Source: Paraniabella defluvii (GTDB lineage Bacteria > Bacteroidota > Bacteroidia > Chitinophagales > Chitinophagaceae). Taken from it: DNA of 64,000 nt. Positions 1 to 11,540 of the stretch are shown here, one piece after another. A model generated the notes under the pieces. It did not search any database and was not told where the DNA came from. It saw only the letters and a list, made by a program, of their open reading frames with translations. The stretch is taken from NCBI GenBank assembly GCA_019316985.1, contig CP079215.1, forward strand, positions 4,588,001 to 4,652,000, in the 5' to 3' direction. The position numbers were made by a program, and so were the translations under genes. Each line of letters opens with the position of its first letter. Position 1 is the stretch's first letter.

Positions 1-84
1 GAAATTTAGAATACCGTCAAATTTTTTTTTCCACAATTTATTAAGGCACAAGTAGTAGTTATTCACAAATCGTCCTGCAAGCAT

Positions 85-109
85 AAAAAGTCCCGCTGTT
101 TTGCGGGAC
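85..109 (-). terminator. Terminator of the rplU-rpmA operon
   Basis: On the minus strand a 7-bp perfect stem (GTCCCGC/GCGGGAC, loop AAAACA) is followed by five T residues. It lies 28 bases beyond the rpmA stop, where an intrinsic terminator is expected. Confidence 0.75.
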
Positions 110-136
110 CAAATAGTATCCAGAAAAAATATATTC

Positions 137-397
137 CTAAGCGAGCTGCTTCAGAAACAGAAACGAAAGTTCTGTCTTTCCTCCCTTTTTGAATTCTACC
201 ACACCGTCAGTTAATGCAAATAAAGTAAAATCTTTACCTACACCTACGTTAGTGCCGGGATGATAAACAGTACCACGCTGACGAACGATAACATTACCCG
301 CAATAGCAGGTTGTCCGCCAAATATTTTAACACCTAATCTTTTGCTTTCCGAATCGCGACCATTTTTTACACTACCTTCGCCTTTCTTATGTGCCAT
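137..397 (-). CDS. rpmA: 50S ribosomal protein L27
   Basis: Ribosomal protein bL27 of the large subunit; its N-terminal tail reaches the peptidyl-transferase centre. The 86-residue protein is intact and of normal family length. It starts [20 protein letters not shown] and carries the family motifs KIFGGQ, IVRQRGT and [11 protein letters not shown]. The N-terminus has no Firmicutes-type cleavable extension. It is the second gene of an rplU-rpmA operon, 59 bases after the restored rplU stop, and is followed by a hairpin terminator. Ribosome assembly and abundance control would be shared with L21. Confidence 0.97.
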   Translation of the reverse strand: MAHKKGEGSVKNGRDSESKRLGVKIFGGQPAIAGNVIVRQRGTVYHPGTNVGVGKDFTLFALTDGVVEFKKGGKTELSFLFLKQLA

Positions 398-456
398 AGT
401 AAATTATTTAAAGTTGATATTGATAGAAGTTTTATAAAAGATTGTTAACTGATATA

Positions 457-755
457 TTAAGCTATACCGGTTACTTTAATTTTTGTATAGGCGGTACGGT
501 GCCCTTTCTTTTATGAAAACCTTTTCTTCTTTTAGTTTTATAAGCAATAACAGTATCGCCTTTGATATGATCAACGATTTCGGCGCTAACTTTTGCTTTA
601 TTATCGGCGCCAACAGACAGTTTTCCATCAGCGTGTACAAAAAGTACATCTAAGTTAATAGAGTCACCCGCTTTGCCTTCCAGGTGTGGAACAAATAATG
701 TCTGATCCTTTTCAACTTTGTATTGTTGGCCTGCTACCTTAATTACTGCTATCAT
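457..755 (-). CDS. rplU: 50S ribosomal protein L21 (frameshifted near its end)
   Basis: Ribosomal protein bL21, a 23S rRNA-binding protein of the large subunit. The N-terminus (MIAVIKVAGQQYKVEKDQ) and KRRKGFHKR are typical. As read, the frame runs off after KRKG into TVPPIQKLK and stops at 471. Adding one base in the CCC run at 502-504 restores HRTAYTKIKVTGIA and a stop at 457-459, the normal L21 ending, giving about 98 residues. Because L21 is essential in most bacteria and the lost tail is conserved, a sequencing deletion is much likelier than mutation. It is the first gene of the rplU-rpmA operon, with a promoter at 774-803. Confidence 0.95.
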
Positions 756-773
756 CTTTTAAAAATTAGGCGG

Positions 774-803
774 CAAAGGTAGTTATTATTTCCGATAAAT
801 CAA
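774..803 (-). promoter_or_regulatory. Bacteroidota-type promoter of rplU-rpmA
   Basis: On the minus strand TTG (801-803), a 19-nt spacer and TACCTTTG (774-781) match the Bacteroidota -33/-7 consensus TTG...TAnnTTTG. The -7 box ends 18 bases before the rplU start. Confidence 0.65.
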
Positions 804-845
804 TAATAAAAATAAACTTTATGCAAATGATTTTTTGCAACTAGG

Positions 846-873
846 TTTGTCCTGTTATTTTTGCTTACATTTG
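846..873 (+). promoter_or_regulatory. Probable promoter of the GH3-family gene
   Basis: TTTG (846-849), a 16-nt spacer and TACATTTG (866-873) resemble the Bacteroidota promoter. The spacer is 1-4 nt shorter than usual. It sits 36 bases upstream of the start codon at 910. Confidence 0.45.
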
Positions 874-909
874 ATTGCCTGATATTCCCATTAAAAGTTT
901 CGTAAGTTA

Positions 910-2405
910 ATGAAAATCAAATCATTTTTAGCAAAGCCGTTTGCTTCTATCGTTTATAAAAATATAAGGAAAGGCATGCTAACAGCTGTAGCTGATCAAC
1001 AGGCTATACTTAAAAACCTGATTAAAGTTGGTAAATCTACGCAATTTGGAAGAGATCACAAGCTGGACACAGTAACCGGTTATGAAGAATTTCAGCAGGC
1101 TGTACCCGTAAGAGATTATGAAGCTTTTACTCCCTATATTAATATGATCAAGGAGGAAAGCACAATGTTTTATGGAAAGGAGTACCTATTTATTTTGCGA
1201 AAACATCGGGCACTACCAGTGGTACCAAGTATATACCTATCACCAAAGACTCGATCGGAAATCATATTAACTCGGCGCGCAATGCCTTATTATGCTATAT
1301 GGCCGAAACAGGCAATCACCAGTTTGCTGATGGAAAGATGATCTTTCTGAGCGGATCGCCGGAGCTGGAAAGAATAGGGGATTCCTACCGGACGGTTAAG
1401 CGGTATTGTGAACCACCATGTACCCAGGTATTTGCGCAAAAACCAGTTGCCCGATTATGAAACCAATTGTATTGAAGACTGGGAAACCAAGTTAAACAAG
1501 GTAGTAGATGAAACCCTGGGACAAAACATGACGCTGATCAGCGGCATACCGCCATGGGTGCAAATGTATTTTGATGAGATTATTAAACGCACGAGTAAAC
1601 CTGTAGGAGAAGTGTTCCCCGACTTTTCGGTAATGGTGTATGGCGGGGTGAACTTTGAACCGTACAAAACCAAACTACTCCAGAGTATTGGCCGCAAAAT
1701 AGATGGTATAGAAACATTCCCTGCTTCGGAAGGTTTTTTCGCGTTCCAGGACAGCCAGACAGAGCCGGGTTTGCTGCTCAACACCAACAGCGGTATTTTC
1801 TTCGAGTTTATACCGGAAGATGAAATAGGCAGCGAGCATCCCAAACGAATTTCGCTGAAGGATGTAAAAACAGGCGTCAATTATGCATTGATCATTAATA
1901 GCAACGCCGGGTTGTGGGGATATAATATTGGCGACATGGTGAAGTTTGTTTCTACCGAGCCCTACAGGCTGGTTGTAACAGGTCGTACCAAGCACTTTAT
2001 TTCGGCCTTTGGCGAGCATGTGATAGGCGAGGAGGTAGAGCATAGCCTTATGAAGGCGGCGCGCGAGGAAAATATTCATATCACGGAGTTTACCGTAGCG
2101 CCTTATGTAAACGAGGGAGAAGGGAAAAGTTATCACGAATGGTTTATTGAGTTTGATACATTTCCACAGAATATCCAGGAGTTTTCCAAAAGGTAGATAT
2201 CAATTTACGTGAGAAAAACGTTTATTATGACGACCTTATAGCAGGAAATATTCTTCAGACATTGAAAATTACGCCCATCCGCAAGAATGGCTTTATCGAT
2301 TACATGAAATCCATTGGTAAACTGGGCGGTCAGAATAAGGTGCCCCGGTTAAGCAACGACAGGAATATAGCCAATAGCCTTTTACAATGGGCTGAAAATA
2401 ATTAA
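910..2405 (+). CDS. GH3 (auxin-responsive promoter) family acyl-adenylating protein, frameshifted
   Basis: Member of the GH3 superfamily, ATP-dependent acyl-adenylate ligases that in plants conjugate amino acids to hormones; the bacterial substrate is unknown. The reading frame is restored across breaks near 1195, 1392 and 2192, giving roughly 499 residues, the usual bacterial GH3 length. The first join recreates the ATP-binding loop AKTSGTTSGTKYIPIT. Further family segments are SGIPPWVQMYFDEII, FPASEGFFAFQ and TGRTKHFISAFGEHV, the C-terminal hinge. The end reads SNDRNIANSLLQWAENN. It precedes dxr by about 110 bases. A long antisense frame opposite the middle is a shadow. Confidence 0.88.
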
Positions 2406-2513
2406 TGCGAATTTTATTAGGTCTGTTGAATTGCAAAGAGCAATTTTGTGATACTTTTTTGCCCGCAATTTGTAATAGTAATAAAAAATCATTTCAACTA
2501 CGTTAGGAAGTAT

Positions 2514-3662
2514 ATGGTAAAAAGAATTGGAATATTCGGCTCAACCGGCTCTATTGGCAAGCAGGCATTAGAGGTTATTAAACATAATCCCGATAAGTTT
2601 TCTGTAGAAATTTTAACGGCCAACAGTAACTACGAAGAGCTGGTTGAACAGGCGCTGAATCATGATCCTAATATGGTGGTGATAGGCGACGATACTTATT
2701 ACGAAAAGGTAAAGCAGGCGCTCTCTGCAACAGACATAAAAGTTTTTGCCGGCGAAAAAGCATTGGAAGAAGTGGCGGCGATGGATTGCTATGATATGAT
2801 GCTGGCTGCTATTGTGGGCTTTGCAGGGCTTAAGCCAACATTAAAAGCAATTCAAAGCAGGAAAGCCGTAGCACTGGCTAATAAAGAAACACTTGTAGTG
2901 GCCGGCGACATTGTAATGGATATGGCGGTACAATACCAGGTGCCGATTATACCTGTAGACTCCGAGCATTCGGCTATATTTCAATGTTTGGTTGGCGAAA
3001 CCAGGAATAAAATTGATAAGATTTATCTTACTGCTTCAGGCGGGCCTTTCCTCGGCAGAAAAACAAATTTTCTGGTGAATGTAAAAGAGAGCATGCCCTG
3101 CAGCACCTAACTGGCAAATGGGCGCCAAAATATCTGTAGACTCGGCAACACTTATGAATAAAGGCCTTGAAATGATCGAGGCTAAATGGCTTTTTAATTT
3201 GCAGCCCGACCAGATTGAAGTATTGGTGCATCCTCAAAGCGCCATACACAGCATGGTGCAATTTGAAGACGGCAGTCTGAAAGCCCAACTGGGGTAGCCG
3301 ATATGCGTTTGCCGATACAATACGCCCTGGCTTTCCCGCATCGTATACCCAATGAATACCCGAGATTTAGCTTCAGGAAGTTTAATACTTTTACTTTTGA
3401 AGAACCCGATCTCCGCACTTTCAGAAACCTGGCCTTGTCAATTGAAGCACTGGAAAAAGGCGGCAACTTGCCTTGCGTTATGAATGCGGCAAATGAAATA
3501 GCCGTTTATGCTTTTCTGAAAAACAAAATCGGCTTTTTAGAAATGACCGATATTATTGAATCGGTAATGGCCAAAGTGCCATTTATTGAAAAACCCTCCT
3601 TAGACGACTACCTGAACAGTGACGCTGAAGCCAGGACCCTGGCCGCCGATATAAGCTTATAA
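2514..3662 (+). CDS. dxr: 1-deoxy-D-xylulose 5-phosphate reductoisomerase, frameshifted
   Basis: DXR (IspC), the NADPH-dependent second step of the MEP isoprenoid pathway, forming 2-C-methyl-D-erythritol 4-phosphate in the cytoplasm. The start at 2514 gives [20 protein letters not shown], the N-terminal NADPH-binding motif; an upstream in-frame start would add a non-homologous leader. Other signatures are [26 protein letters not shown] and [16 protein letters not shown]. Single missing bases near 3085, 3107 and 3293 break it. Restored, the protein is about 384 residues, normal for the family. Bacteroidota usually place rseP after dxr; here no rseP follows. Confidence 0.95.
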
Positions 3663-4012
3663 TAACGCTTTATTGGATCTACATTTTCCTCAGCCAAGCT
3701 ACGCAGCTTATCTTGCAGGTGAGAAGTACGATTTGCGCCAGGTAGCTCAGGTAACAAAATATTTGTTATATATAGTGGTGCTGATTTGCGAAACCGCTGT
3801 ATATTAGATGTATAAATGTAGAGAAATAACGATTTATATACCGGGCTGATTTTAATCTTAATGCAGGTTTAAAGTGAACCCGGTTATGGAGCCCTTTGAC
3901 TGTTAAATGAGACGCTGGCAAACCCTGGCCCGGGTTATATAGCGTAAAGTTTATTAATTACTGTAACCGTATATGCCTTATAATTCTCTTTACCTCTAAA
4001 TTACATCTACTC
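3663..4012 (+). other. 350-base stretch without a recognisable gene
   Basis: One plus-strand frame stays open for about 47 codons (roughly 3668-3810), but it has no good start codon and no recognisable motif. No terminator hairpin or clear promoter was seen before the signal-peptide gene at 4013. Confidence 0.4.
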
Positions 4013-5780
4013 ATGAAAATTCAAAGCCTTATTGTATTTGCGTTGCTCTTTCTCAGCGTACACGCTAACAGCCAGTTTAATCCCGGCGATGATTTCGATG
4101 GCGATGGTATTAGCAATCTTAACGACTTGGACGATGATAATGATGGTATCCTTGATATTGACGAAGGATGTACCAATATAGCTACCCATGAATTTAATGG
4201 CAGTTTTGGTACGCTCAACGGAACTTCACGTAACCTGGAAAACCCTCCCGGGGCGGGCTATATATATGCGCCTACTACCAATACAGCAGCAGGCCAGTAT
4301 GCTGTAATTGCAAAAAATAAAACGCCCGCCTGGCACTCTGCAGCCCTTTTCAATTTTGTGGGACATACTACAGGCAAGCCGGATGATGCCTACCTGGCTG
4401 TGAATGGCGGAACAGGTGTTGGGGCTTTTTACCGGGAAGTACTTGCTTTAACCGCGGGTATAGCCTGCACTTATAGTATCTGGCATACACCTGCCTATGC
4501 CCCTAACGATCCCTATGGAGTGCAGATAAGAGTATATGCACCTGGTGAGCCAGTCCCAATTGCCACTGCAACTGCTAACTTAACAGGAGCAGCGGTAGCC
4601 AGCGCCATAGGTTGGAGATCGCTGTCCGTAGGTTTACTTCTACCGTTGCAGGCAATTATACCATTGAACTGGTAAATACTTATACTGCTGCGGGCGCAAA
4701 TGATTTTGCTATTGACGATATTTCATTTGTAACGGGATGCAACCGGGATACTGACGGAGACGGTACGCCGGACCAATTCGACACTGATAGTGATGGAGAT
4801 GGATGTCCGGATGCTATTGAGGAGGACTTAACTTTACTGCTGTCGATTTGAATGGAAACGGGCAGTTAATTGGTGGGGTTGGAGCCGATGGTCTGCCTCT
4901 GGTTGCTCCTGCTGGGCAACAGCCAGGAGCGGCCTACGATGCAGCTGTTAGCTCCTGCGATCCTCTTGCTTATCCGGTTTTAAAAACCGTTTCAGGCATG
5001 CCATCTGTAACCAATTTGAACGATCAGCCATTGTTGGGCAGCGAAAATAACGGTACCAGGCAAAGTTGGCAGGGCCGTACTGTAACAATCACCGATCTGC
5101 CTACCAATGGTTTTATTCTCTATTATAATAATACCGCCATTACCGAAGCCAATTTTCTGATTAATAATTATACCCCGAATTTGTTATTTATAGCCCCGGG
5201 GCCGGGCACTCCTAACGGTACCGATTCTACCAGTTTTACTTATGCAGTGACAGGAGGTGGTGGGGTAACTCCAACACGAAGCGATTCTGCGGAATATGTC
5301 ATTAAGTATTCGCAAGCTCTGCCGGTAACGTTCGGGGCTATTAACGCTATAATTAAGAGCGGAATCATTACCGTAGACTGGACTACTGTAACGGAAGATA
5401 ATAATAAATATTTTGAAATAGAAGCCTCTGCAGATGGTATCAGCTTTGTTAAAATAGGCAATGTAAATACTAAAGCGCTCAATGGAATATCTGCCACTCC
5501 CTTGAACTACAGTTTCAGCAAAAAAATACCGGAAAATTTTAAATGGGCGCTGGCGTTGGGTTTCTTGGTTGTAAGTGCTGGCTGGCTTTCTTTAAGAAAG
5601 CGGAGACGTAGTGCTCTTCTCTGGGGAATATTATTGTCGGGAGTAGTTGTTTTCTATTCTGGATGTGCAAAAAGCGATCCTTTTGCCTCTGGCGCAGGAA
5701 AACTATACATACGTATCGCTCAGGTAGATAAAGACGGCATAAAAACCTTCTCCAGGGTAGTTACTGCGATTACAGAGTAG
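4013..5780 (+). CDS. Secreted protein with thrombospondin type-3-like calcium repeats, frameshifted
   Basis: Exported protein of about 589 residues after restoring breaks near 4630 and 4825. It begins with a signal peptide ([20 protein letters not shown]). Two aspartate-rich T3-like blocks follow: [20 protein letters not shown] near residue 27, and [20 protein letters not shown] near residue 245. Between them lies a beta-rich lectin-like region. After the second block comes the CPDAIEGG-like motif common in Bacteroidota surface proteins. The C-terminus is unusual: two hydrophobic segments ([17 protein letters not shown] and [15 protein letters not shown]) flank a KRRRR-type stretch, then GCAKSDP and a short soluble tail. 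No T9SS sorting domain was recognised. Ca2+ binding is likely; its role is unknown. Confidence 0.7.
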
Positions 5781-5851
5781 TAGTGAGGTAGCCTGTTTTT
5801 ATCATGCTCTTTAACCTCATTCCACCTCAATTTTATTGGGATAACCCGAGG

Positions 5852-5868
5852 TGTATCAGTAAGATACA
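5852..5868. promoter_or_regulatory. Small perfect palindrome upstream of the esterase
   Basis: TGTATC and GATACA are perfect inverted arms around AGTAA, about 50 bases before the esterase start. It could be an operator or a leader hairpin; no cognate regulator is visible. Confidence 0.3.
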
Positions 5869-5916
5869 TCTTTATATTGACGGTAATGCCCTAAATTCGT
5901 GTTCAAACTTTTATTA

Positions 5917-6737
5917 ATGATGAACTATAAATCAGGCATATGGGCATTGGCATTGAGCCTTATTGGTAACATAGCATTCGCGTCTAAGGTTGATACCGTT
6001 GTAACCCGCAGCGCCGCTATGAAAAAAGATATCAAGGCCGTAGTAATTACTCCCGATACCTATAGCAAAACAAAGCAATACCCTGTAGTTTATCTGTTGC
6101 ATGGATATAGCGGCAGCTATGCCAATTGGCCTAAAGCCAGCGCGGTTTTGGAGTCGGCAGATCAATATGACCAGATTGTAATTTGTGCCGACGGAGGTTT
6201 TAGCAGCTGGTATTGGGACAGCCCTGCAGATCCTTCTTTTAAATATGAAACCTATGTATCGAAAGAATTGGTGGCTTGGGTAGATGCTAATTATTCAACA
6301 ATTAAAAGTCCGGCAGGAAGGGCTATAGCTGGGCTAAGTATGGGAGGGCACGGCGCGTTGTATCTTGCTATTAAACATCCGGATGTTTTCGGCGCTACCG
6401 GTAGCATGAGTGGAGGAGTAGATATCAGGCCGTTTCCCAATAACTGGGATATGGCTAAACGATTAGGCAAATATGCCGATGCTCCTGACCTCTGGGAGAA
6501 AAACACCGTTATCAATATGCTGCATTTGATACAGCCTAAAACATTGAGCATTATTATTGACTGTGGTACCGAAGATTTTTTCTATGAAGTAAACCAGAGC
6601 TGCACCGGCAACTTTTATACAGGAATATACCGCATGATTATATAATAAGGCCCGGAGGTCATACATGGCCTTACTGGGAAAACGCAGTAAAGTACCAGCT
6701 GCTTTTTTTTAATTCCTTCTTTTCCAAGAAAAGCTAA
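5917..6737 (+). CDS. Secreted esterase D/feruloyl-esterase-like alpha/beta hydrolase, frameshifted
   Basis: Putative exported serine esterase of the esterase D/feruloyl esterase group, probably acting on acylated carbohydrates. ATG codons at 5917 and 5920 precede a signal peptide ending near FAS; an upstream GTG is less likely. The oxyanion-loop motif is YLLHGYSGSYANW, the nucleophile elbow GLSMGGHGAL (Ser), and the catalytic His lies in RPGGHTWPYWENAV. One base is missing near 6600, between DFFYEVNQ and LHRQLLYRNIPHDY. As read, the frame ends at 6737; a ninth T in the run 6703-6710 would end it at LLFF. The length of about 270 residues is typical. Confidence 0.85.
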
Positions 6738-6896
6738 CCTAAGTATCTGGAATTGTGAATGGTTTGATTTCGTGTAAGTTAAAATTCAGCACAATATTTG
6801 ATATATTGAGGTCGGCACAGCAAGCCTTCAGGTAGTGAGTCGCGCTTATGAGGCTTCCGATATCAATTTTTATTTCTTACAAAACTTGTAACTATA

Positions 6897-7694
6897 ATGA
6901 TTCAGAATGCATTTGATCGATTGGTGACAATTATGGAAACCCTTCGTGAAAAGTGTCCCTGGGATAAAAAGCAAACGATCCAATCGCTGAGACAAATGAC
7001 GTTGGAAGAAACTTACGAGCTGACCGATGCCATCCTGGATGAAGACTGGGCTAACATAAAAGAGGAGCTGGGCGACCTGTTGCTACATATTGTATTCTAT
7101 TCAAAAATTGCGGCTGAGCAGCAAAAGTTTACTATTGAAGATGTAGCCAACGCAATAAGCGATAAGCTTATCAAAAGACATCCCCATATATACCCGCCGG
7201 AAACACAAAGCGAAGATTTACTGGAAGTGAAAAACGAAGAAGATGTGAAACGAAACTGGGAACGGCTTAAGCTGAAAGAAGGTAAAACGTCTGCTTTGAG
7301 TGGAGTACCTGTATCGTTGCCCAGTATTATAAAAGCCATGCGCTTACAGGAGAAAGCCCGGCAGGTAGGTTTTGAATGGGAAAGAAAAGAAGATGTCTGG
7401 GAAAAGGTAACCGAGGAAATGAACGAACTGCAATCTGCCATAAACCAGCGTGAATCGCAGTTACGTCAACAGGAGGAGCTGGGAGATCTTTTATTTTCGA
7501 TTATTAATTATGCCCGGTTTTTAAATATCGATGCTGATGCGGCTTTGGAAAGTACTAATAAAAAGTTTCAGGACAGGTTTACCCAAATGGAGGCTATTGC
7601 CCGCCAAGAAGGTCAGAACCTGAATGATATGACACTACAGGAAATGGATGCTATCTGGAACAGCGTAAAAGTTGCAAAATTGGGGAATGAATAA
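6897..7694 (+). CDS. mazG: Nucleoside triphosphate pyrophosphohydrolase MazG
   Basis: MazG hydrolyses (d)NTPs, including damaged ones, to NMP and PPi, and can modulate ppGpp signalling. The 265-residue protein is intact and of normal two-domain length. The first domain shows CPWDKKQTIQSLRQMTLEETYE and EELGDLLLHIVF, the EExxE...ExxD metal site. The second shows EEMNELQSAI and EELGDLLFSIINYARF. The start is a plain ATG following an AT-rich leader. The stop overlaps the start of the downstream sensor kinase by eight bases, suggesting translational coupling. Confidence 0.95.
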   Translation: MIQNAFDRLVTIMETLREKCPWDKKQTIQSLRQMTLEETYELTDAILDEDWANIKEELGDLLLHIVFYSKIAAEQQKFTIEDVANAISDKLIKRHPHIYPPETQSEDLLEVKNEEDVKRNWERLKLKEGKTSALSGVPVSLPSIIKAMRLQEKARQVGFEWERKEDVWEKVTEEMNELQSAINQRESQLRQQEELGDLLFSIINYARFLNIDADAALESTNKKFQDRFTQMEAIARQEGQNLNDMTLQEMDAIWNSVKVAKLGNE

Positions 7695-10600
7695 AGTTTA
7701 TCAAAATAAAAACTTCTGGAGCTACCTTATATTAATTGCTTCCCTGGTTTTATTTGTGGGTTCATTTATTTTTAAGGCGCCCTTTTTAAACGAAACTTCT
7801 TTAGAGTACAAAGAAAAGGAGCTGCAAAAAGGCATTCATAAACAGGAGAGAGACGCTATAGCCTTACTTAAGGACACAGCACTGATACGGAGGTTGAGCG
7901 AAAACAGAGAAACACAGAACGATATAGATTTATTATATAACAAGCCTTATGGCTTATACTTATATAAAGGAGCAGAGAACAGTCAGCCCTACCTTCATTT
8001 CTGGAACACGGCTACGATTATAATACCCGATAGTGTTTTACATCAGATAAAGGATGAAAAGCTGGAAAAACTTGCCAATGGCTATTATCTTATAAAAAAA
8101 TACCGGCAGAAAATATAAAAGATGTTTCCCTTTATTATGCAATCCTGGTACAATCTACCTATTATTTAAACTCCACCGATTATGCCAAAGAAACATTTCC
8201 CATAAGGCCCGATCTGACGTCAATAGCCAGTGTTAGCGAAACACCTACATCTGATGCTGTAGAAACCTTATCGGGCAAGACCTCTATTTACCTGCAAAAA
8301 AAAACTACCGCCAATATCGACGACGACAGCCCGTTTTTCGTAATTATCAGGTTGGTTAGTTTCTTCTTCTTTTTCCTGGCTCTTTATTTCCTGCTCTTTA
8401 AAAATGTGGTCAGGCGGTATAAATTTGCAGATATCCCCTGTTTCTCTGCTGTTTGCTAACTTTCAGGATATTGCTATATGTATGCCGGGATGTATTTAAG
8501 CTGAACAGCCTGGAGCTTTTTGGTCAGCAGCTTTATAATGCCAATATTATATTGCCCAGCTTTGGTGACTTGCTCCTTAATAGCGCCCTTTTCTGCTGGT
8601 TTGGTATTTTTATATGGAACAGGATCAAGCCCGATGAAACCATCCAATCTGCCGATAAAGCACCGGCTCGCATTCAATGGCTCGAGGAAGCCTATATATT
8701 GCCTTGCTGTTGCTGCTTACATTTATTGTAGTAAATGTGATCAGGAGTATCATTTCCAACTCGAAGGTTTCTTTTGATGTTACCAATTTCTTCGGCCTGT
8801 CTGTTTACACAGCAATCGGTTTTATTATCCTGGCTTTTTTATCATTTGGCTTTCACTATTTTTCGCGGATACTTTTTTATTACCTGTTTCCTGCCTTCAG
8901 GGGCGTGTATACCTGATCTATTTATTTATTGCATTAGCAGGACTGTCTTATATAGCGATAATGGGTTCCGGCTCAGGATCTCTATATCTGATTTGCCTGG
9001 CCTGGTTGCTGATCTATACATTCCTGTTTAATAATGAGCGGTCATTAAATAAGTTGATCAGGTTTAATATTTCAGGAACAATTGTCTGGATATTTATTTT
9101 TTCAGTAAGCATATCTTTTTAATGCTTTCTGAAATAGATAATGCGGAGCTGAAGCAAAGAAAGATATATATAGAAAAACTGAATGTAAAGAGCGACTCCG
9201 CCACGGAGCGGCTGATAGTAATGGCGAATGTTTACCTGGACAATGATTTTTTTGAGGAAAACTACAACAGGTTTTACGACCAGGCGCAAAATGAATATTT
9301 GCGGGATAGCATATTGTCGAACAACTATTCGAGATACAGAAGAGAGTATACACCTGGTCTGTACCTGTTCGATAGCCTGAACCGGCCCATGTTTAATACA
9401 GGAGATCTTTCTTATGAATCCCTCCAGAATATTATACTAAGGCAATCTACCCCTACAAACTCTCCTGATCTTTATATTTATGAGCCATCGTACGAAAAGT
9501 TTGCCTACATCACGCACCGGCGAATTGTAAACGACAGCGGCGCTTTGGTTGGAACGGTTTGGATCATATCAAAACCCAAAAATACTCCCCGATGCCATCA
9601 GGCCGGAGCTTTTCCGCCAATCGAGAGATTCCTCCTTTTTAATTCGCCGGTATATAATTATGCAGTATATTCTAAGAATTTATTGGTAACGTCGTCCAAG
9701 AAATATCCGTTTACTTCCACGTTACTGAAATCTCAAATTCCAAAAACTACGTTTGAATTAAGGGAGAACAATGGCTACAGTGAGTTGTGGTACCGGGCAG
9801 GTTACAATAAGATTATAGTAATGACCCGTAAGAATGAACGGGTACTGAAACAATTACGTTATTCTCCTATATTTTTTGCGCATTTCTCTTCCTGGTAGCG
9901 CTGATACAGCTGGTATCCAACATACTCAATTTTGCGCTGAATAAAGGAAGGCTTAAGAAGCAACTCCGGTTTTCCACCAGTATACGGGGCCAAATACATA
10001 ATACATTTATATTAATTACACTTTTATCTTTCTTAGTTATCGGGATAGCTACCATATCATTTTTCACAAAGCGTTTCGATGATTCCAACTCAGAGCATCT
10101 GGGCAGAACCATGAGCATCATGCTTAATGAAATGCAGTCGCACACAGAAATAGGGTCGTTGGTTTATGAACAGGCCGACTCTCTCAATTCGCAGCGGTTG
10201 GAGGAAATTATGAAGCGTGTTGCAGATATACATGGTGTAGATGTGAATCTTTATAATTTCAGGGGAAATTTGCTGGCCACCAGCCATCCCGACCTGTACG
10301 ATAATGGTGTTTTGAGCTCTAAAATAGATCCCCGTGCTTATTATTACCTGCAGAAGCTGCGTCATATCGAGCATACGCAAAAAGAAAAAATATGGGACAG
10401 GAAATATACCAACATGTATGCGCCGCTTAGAAATAAAGACGGAACTTTTTATGCATACCTGAGCATACCCTATTTTATTTCTGAACAGGTTTTAAACGAA
10501 GAGATATCCAGGTTTCTGATTACCTTAATTAATCTGAATGCCTTTATTTTCCTGATAACCGGCCTGGTAGCCCTGCTAATTACGAACAGGATCACCCATT

Positions 10601-11422
10601 CATTTGCGTTGATTAAAGACAAATTGATGCAGGTGAATCTGTCAAAGCATAATGAGATGATCATTTGGGAAAAAAATGATGAAATAGGTAGTTTGGTTAC
10701 CGAATATAATAAAATGGTCACGAAGCTACAGGTAAGTGCCGATGCTTTGGCTAAATCTGAGCGGCAGGAAGCCTGGAGGAAATGGCACGGCAGGTAGCGC
10801 ATGAGATCAAAAACCCTTTAACGCCTATGAAGTTAAGCCTGCAATATTTGCAGAGAGCCATTGACAATGATAGCCCTAATGTGCAGCAGCTTACATTTAA
10901 TGTATCCAAAACCCTGGTCGAACAAATTGATCACTTATCAAAAATTGCGGCAGACTTCTCGCAGTTTGCCAATATTAACCAGGTTAAGACCGAAATATTT
11001 GATCTCCATGAGGTCATACAGCCATTGATTGTTATTTACAGCAAAAACCCTGAAGTGGATCTGCTTTGGCAGCCACTTTCACAACCTATTACTGTATTCG
11101 CTGATAAAACACATATGAACCGGGTATTTACCAACTTATTTGGCAATGCGATAGAAGCGGCCCGCGAAGATGTGACCTGCAAAATGACCGTAAAAGAAAG
11201 GATAGAAGGGAATAAAGTATACGTGAGCGTAAGTGACAATGGAGTAGGTATAAAAGCTGAAATGCTCGATAAAATATTTACGCCCAATTTCACTACCAAA
11301 ACTTCCGGTACAGGGCTGGGACTGGCTATGTGTAAAACAATTATTGAGCAGGCCGGGGTGAAATAACATTTGAAACAGATGTGAACAAGGGTACCACATT
11401 TCATATAGAACTTCCCTGGTAG
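7687..11422 (+). CDS. Large multi-spanning membrane sensor histidine kinase, heavily frameshifted
   Basis: Histidine kinase of about 1,245 residues, read across many single-base breaks (about nine). The start overlaps the mazG stop. An N-terminal transmembrane segment (YLILIASLVLFVGSFIF) is followed by an extracytoplasmic region and, at about 8330-9110, a block of several membrane helices. A second sensor region follows, then two more helices near 9880 and 10000-10060, a further sensor module, and a helix at 10510-10590. A HAMP-like linker leads to the H box (ARQVAHEIKNPLTPMKLSL), N box (NLFGNAIEAA), G1 (SDNGVGI) and FTPNFTTKTSGTGLGL. The core resembles NtrY-type kinases. No response regulator is adjacent, so its output is unknown. 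Confidence 0.85.
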
Positions 11423-11487
11423 ATTGATTATTAACAGACCTGAAAGTACCAATTTATTTGCAATTAAAATATACTGAACACAAAAAA

Positions 11488-11510
11488 GCCGGTTGAAATA
11501 ATCAACCGGC
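11488..11510. terminator. Shared terminator between the kinase and the small lipoprotein
   Basis: Perfect 9-bp stem GCCGGTTGA/TCAACCGGC with a 5-nt loop. A run of six T follows it on the minus strand, so it ends the lipoprotein transcript best. It also lies 65 bases after the kinase stop. Confidence 0.75.
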
Positions 11511-11540
11511 CTCTTTATAGCTAAATGGTAATTGCTTCGA

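Noticed and set aside
1455-2136. Two long minus-strand frames (141 and 153 codons) opposite the GH3-family gene
   Set aside because: They show no recognisable motif, and the plus strand carries clear GH3 family sequence over the same region; they are antisense shadows.
10030-10090. LacI-like core AAAGCGTTTCG within the histidine kinase
   Set aside because: It is inside a coding region, lacks the GCAAnCGnTTGC arms, and has no nearby promoter.
7687-11422. Real decay of the large histidine kinase into a pseudogene
   Set aside because: All catalytic boxes are intact once frames are joined, and the break density is similar to that in neighbouring essential genes, so sequencing error is the simpler explanation.
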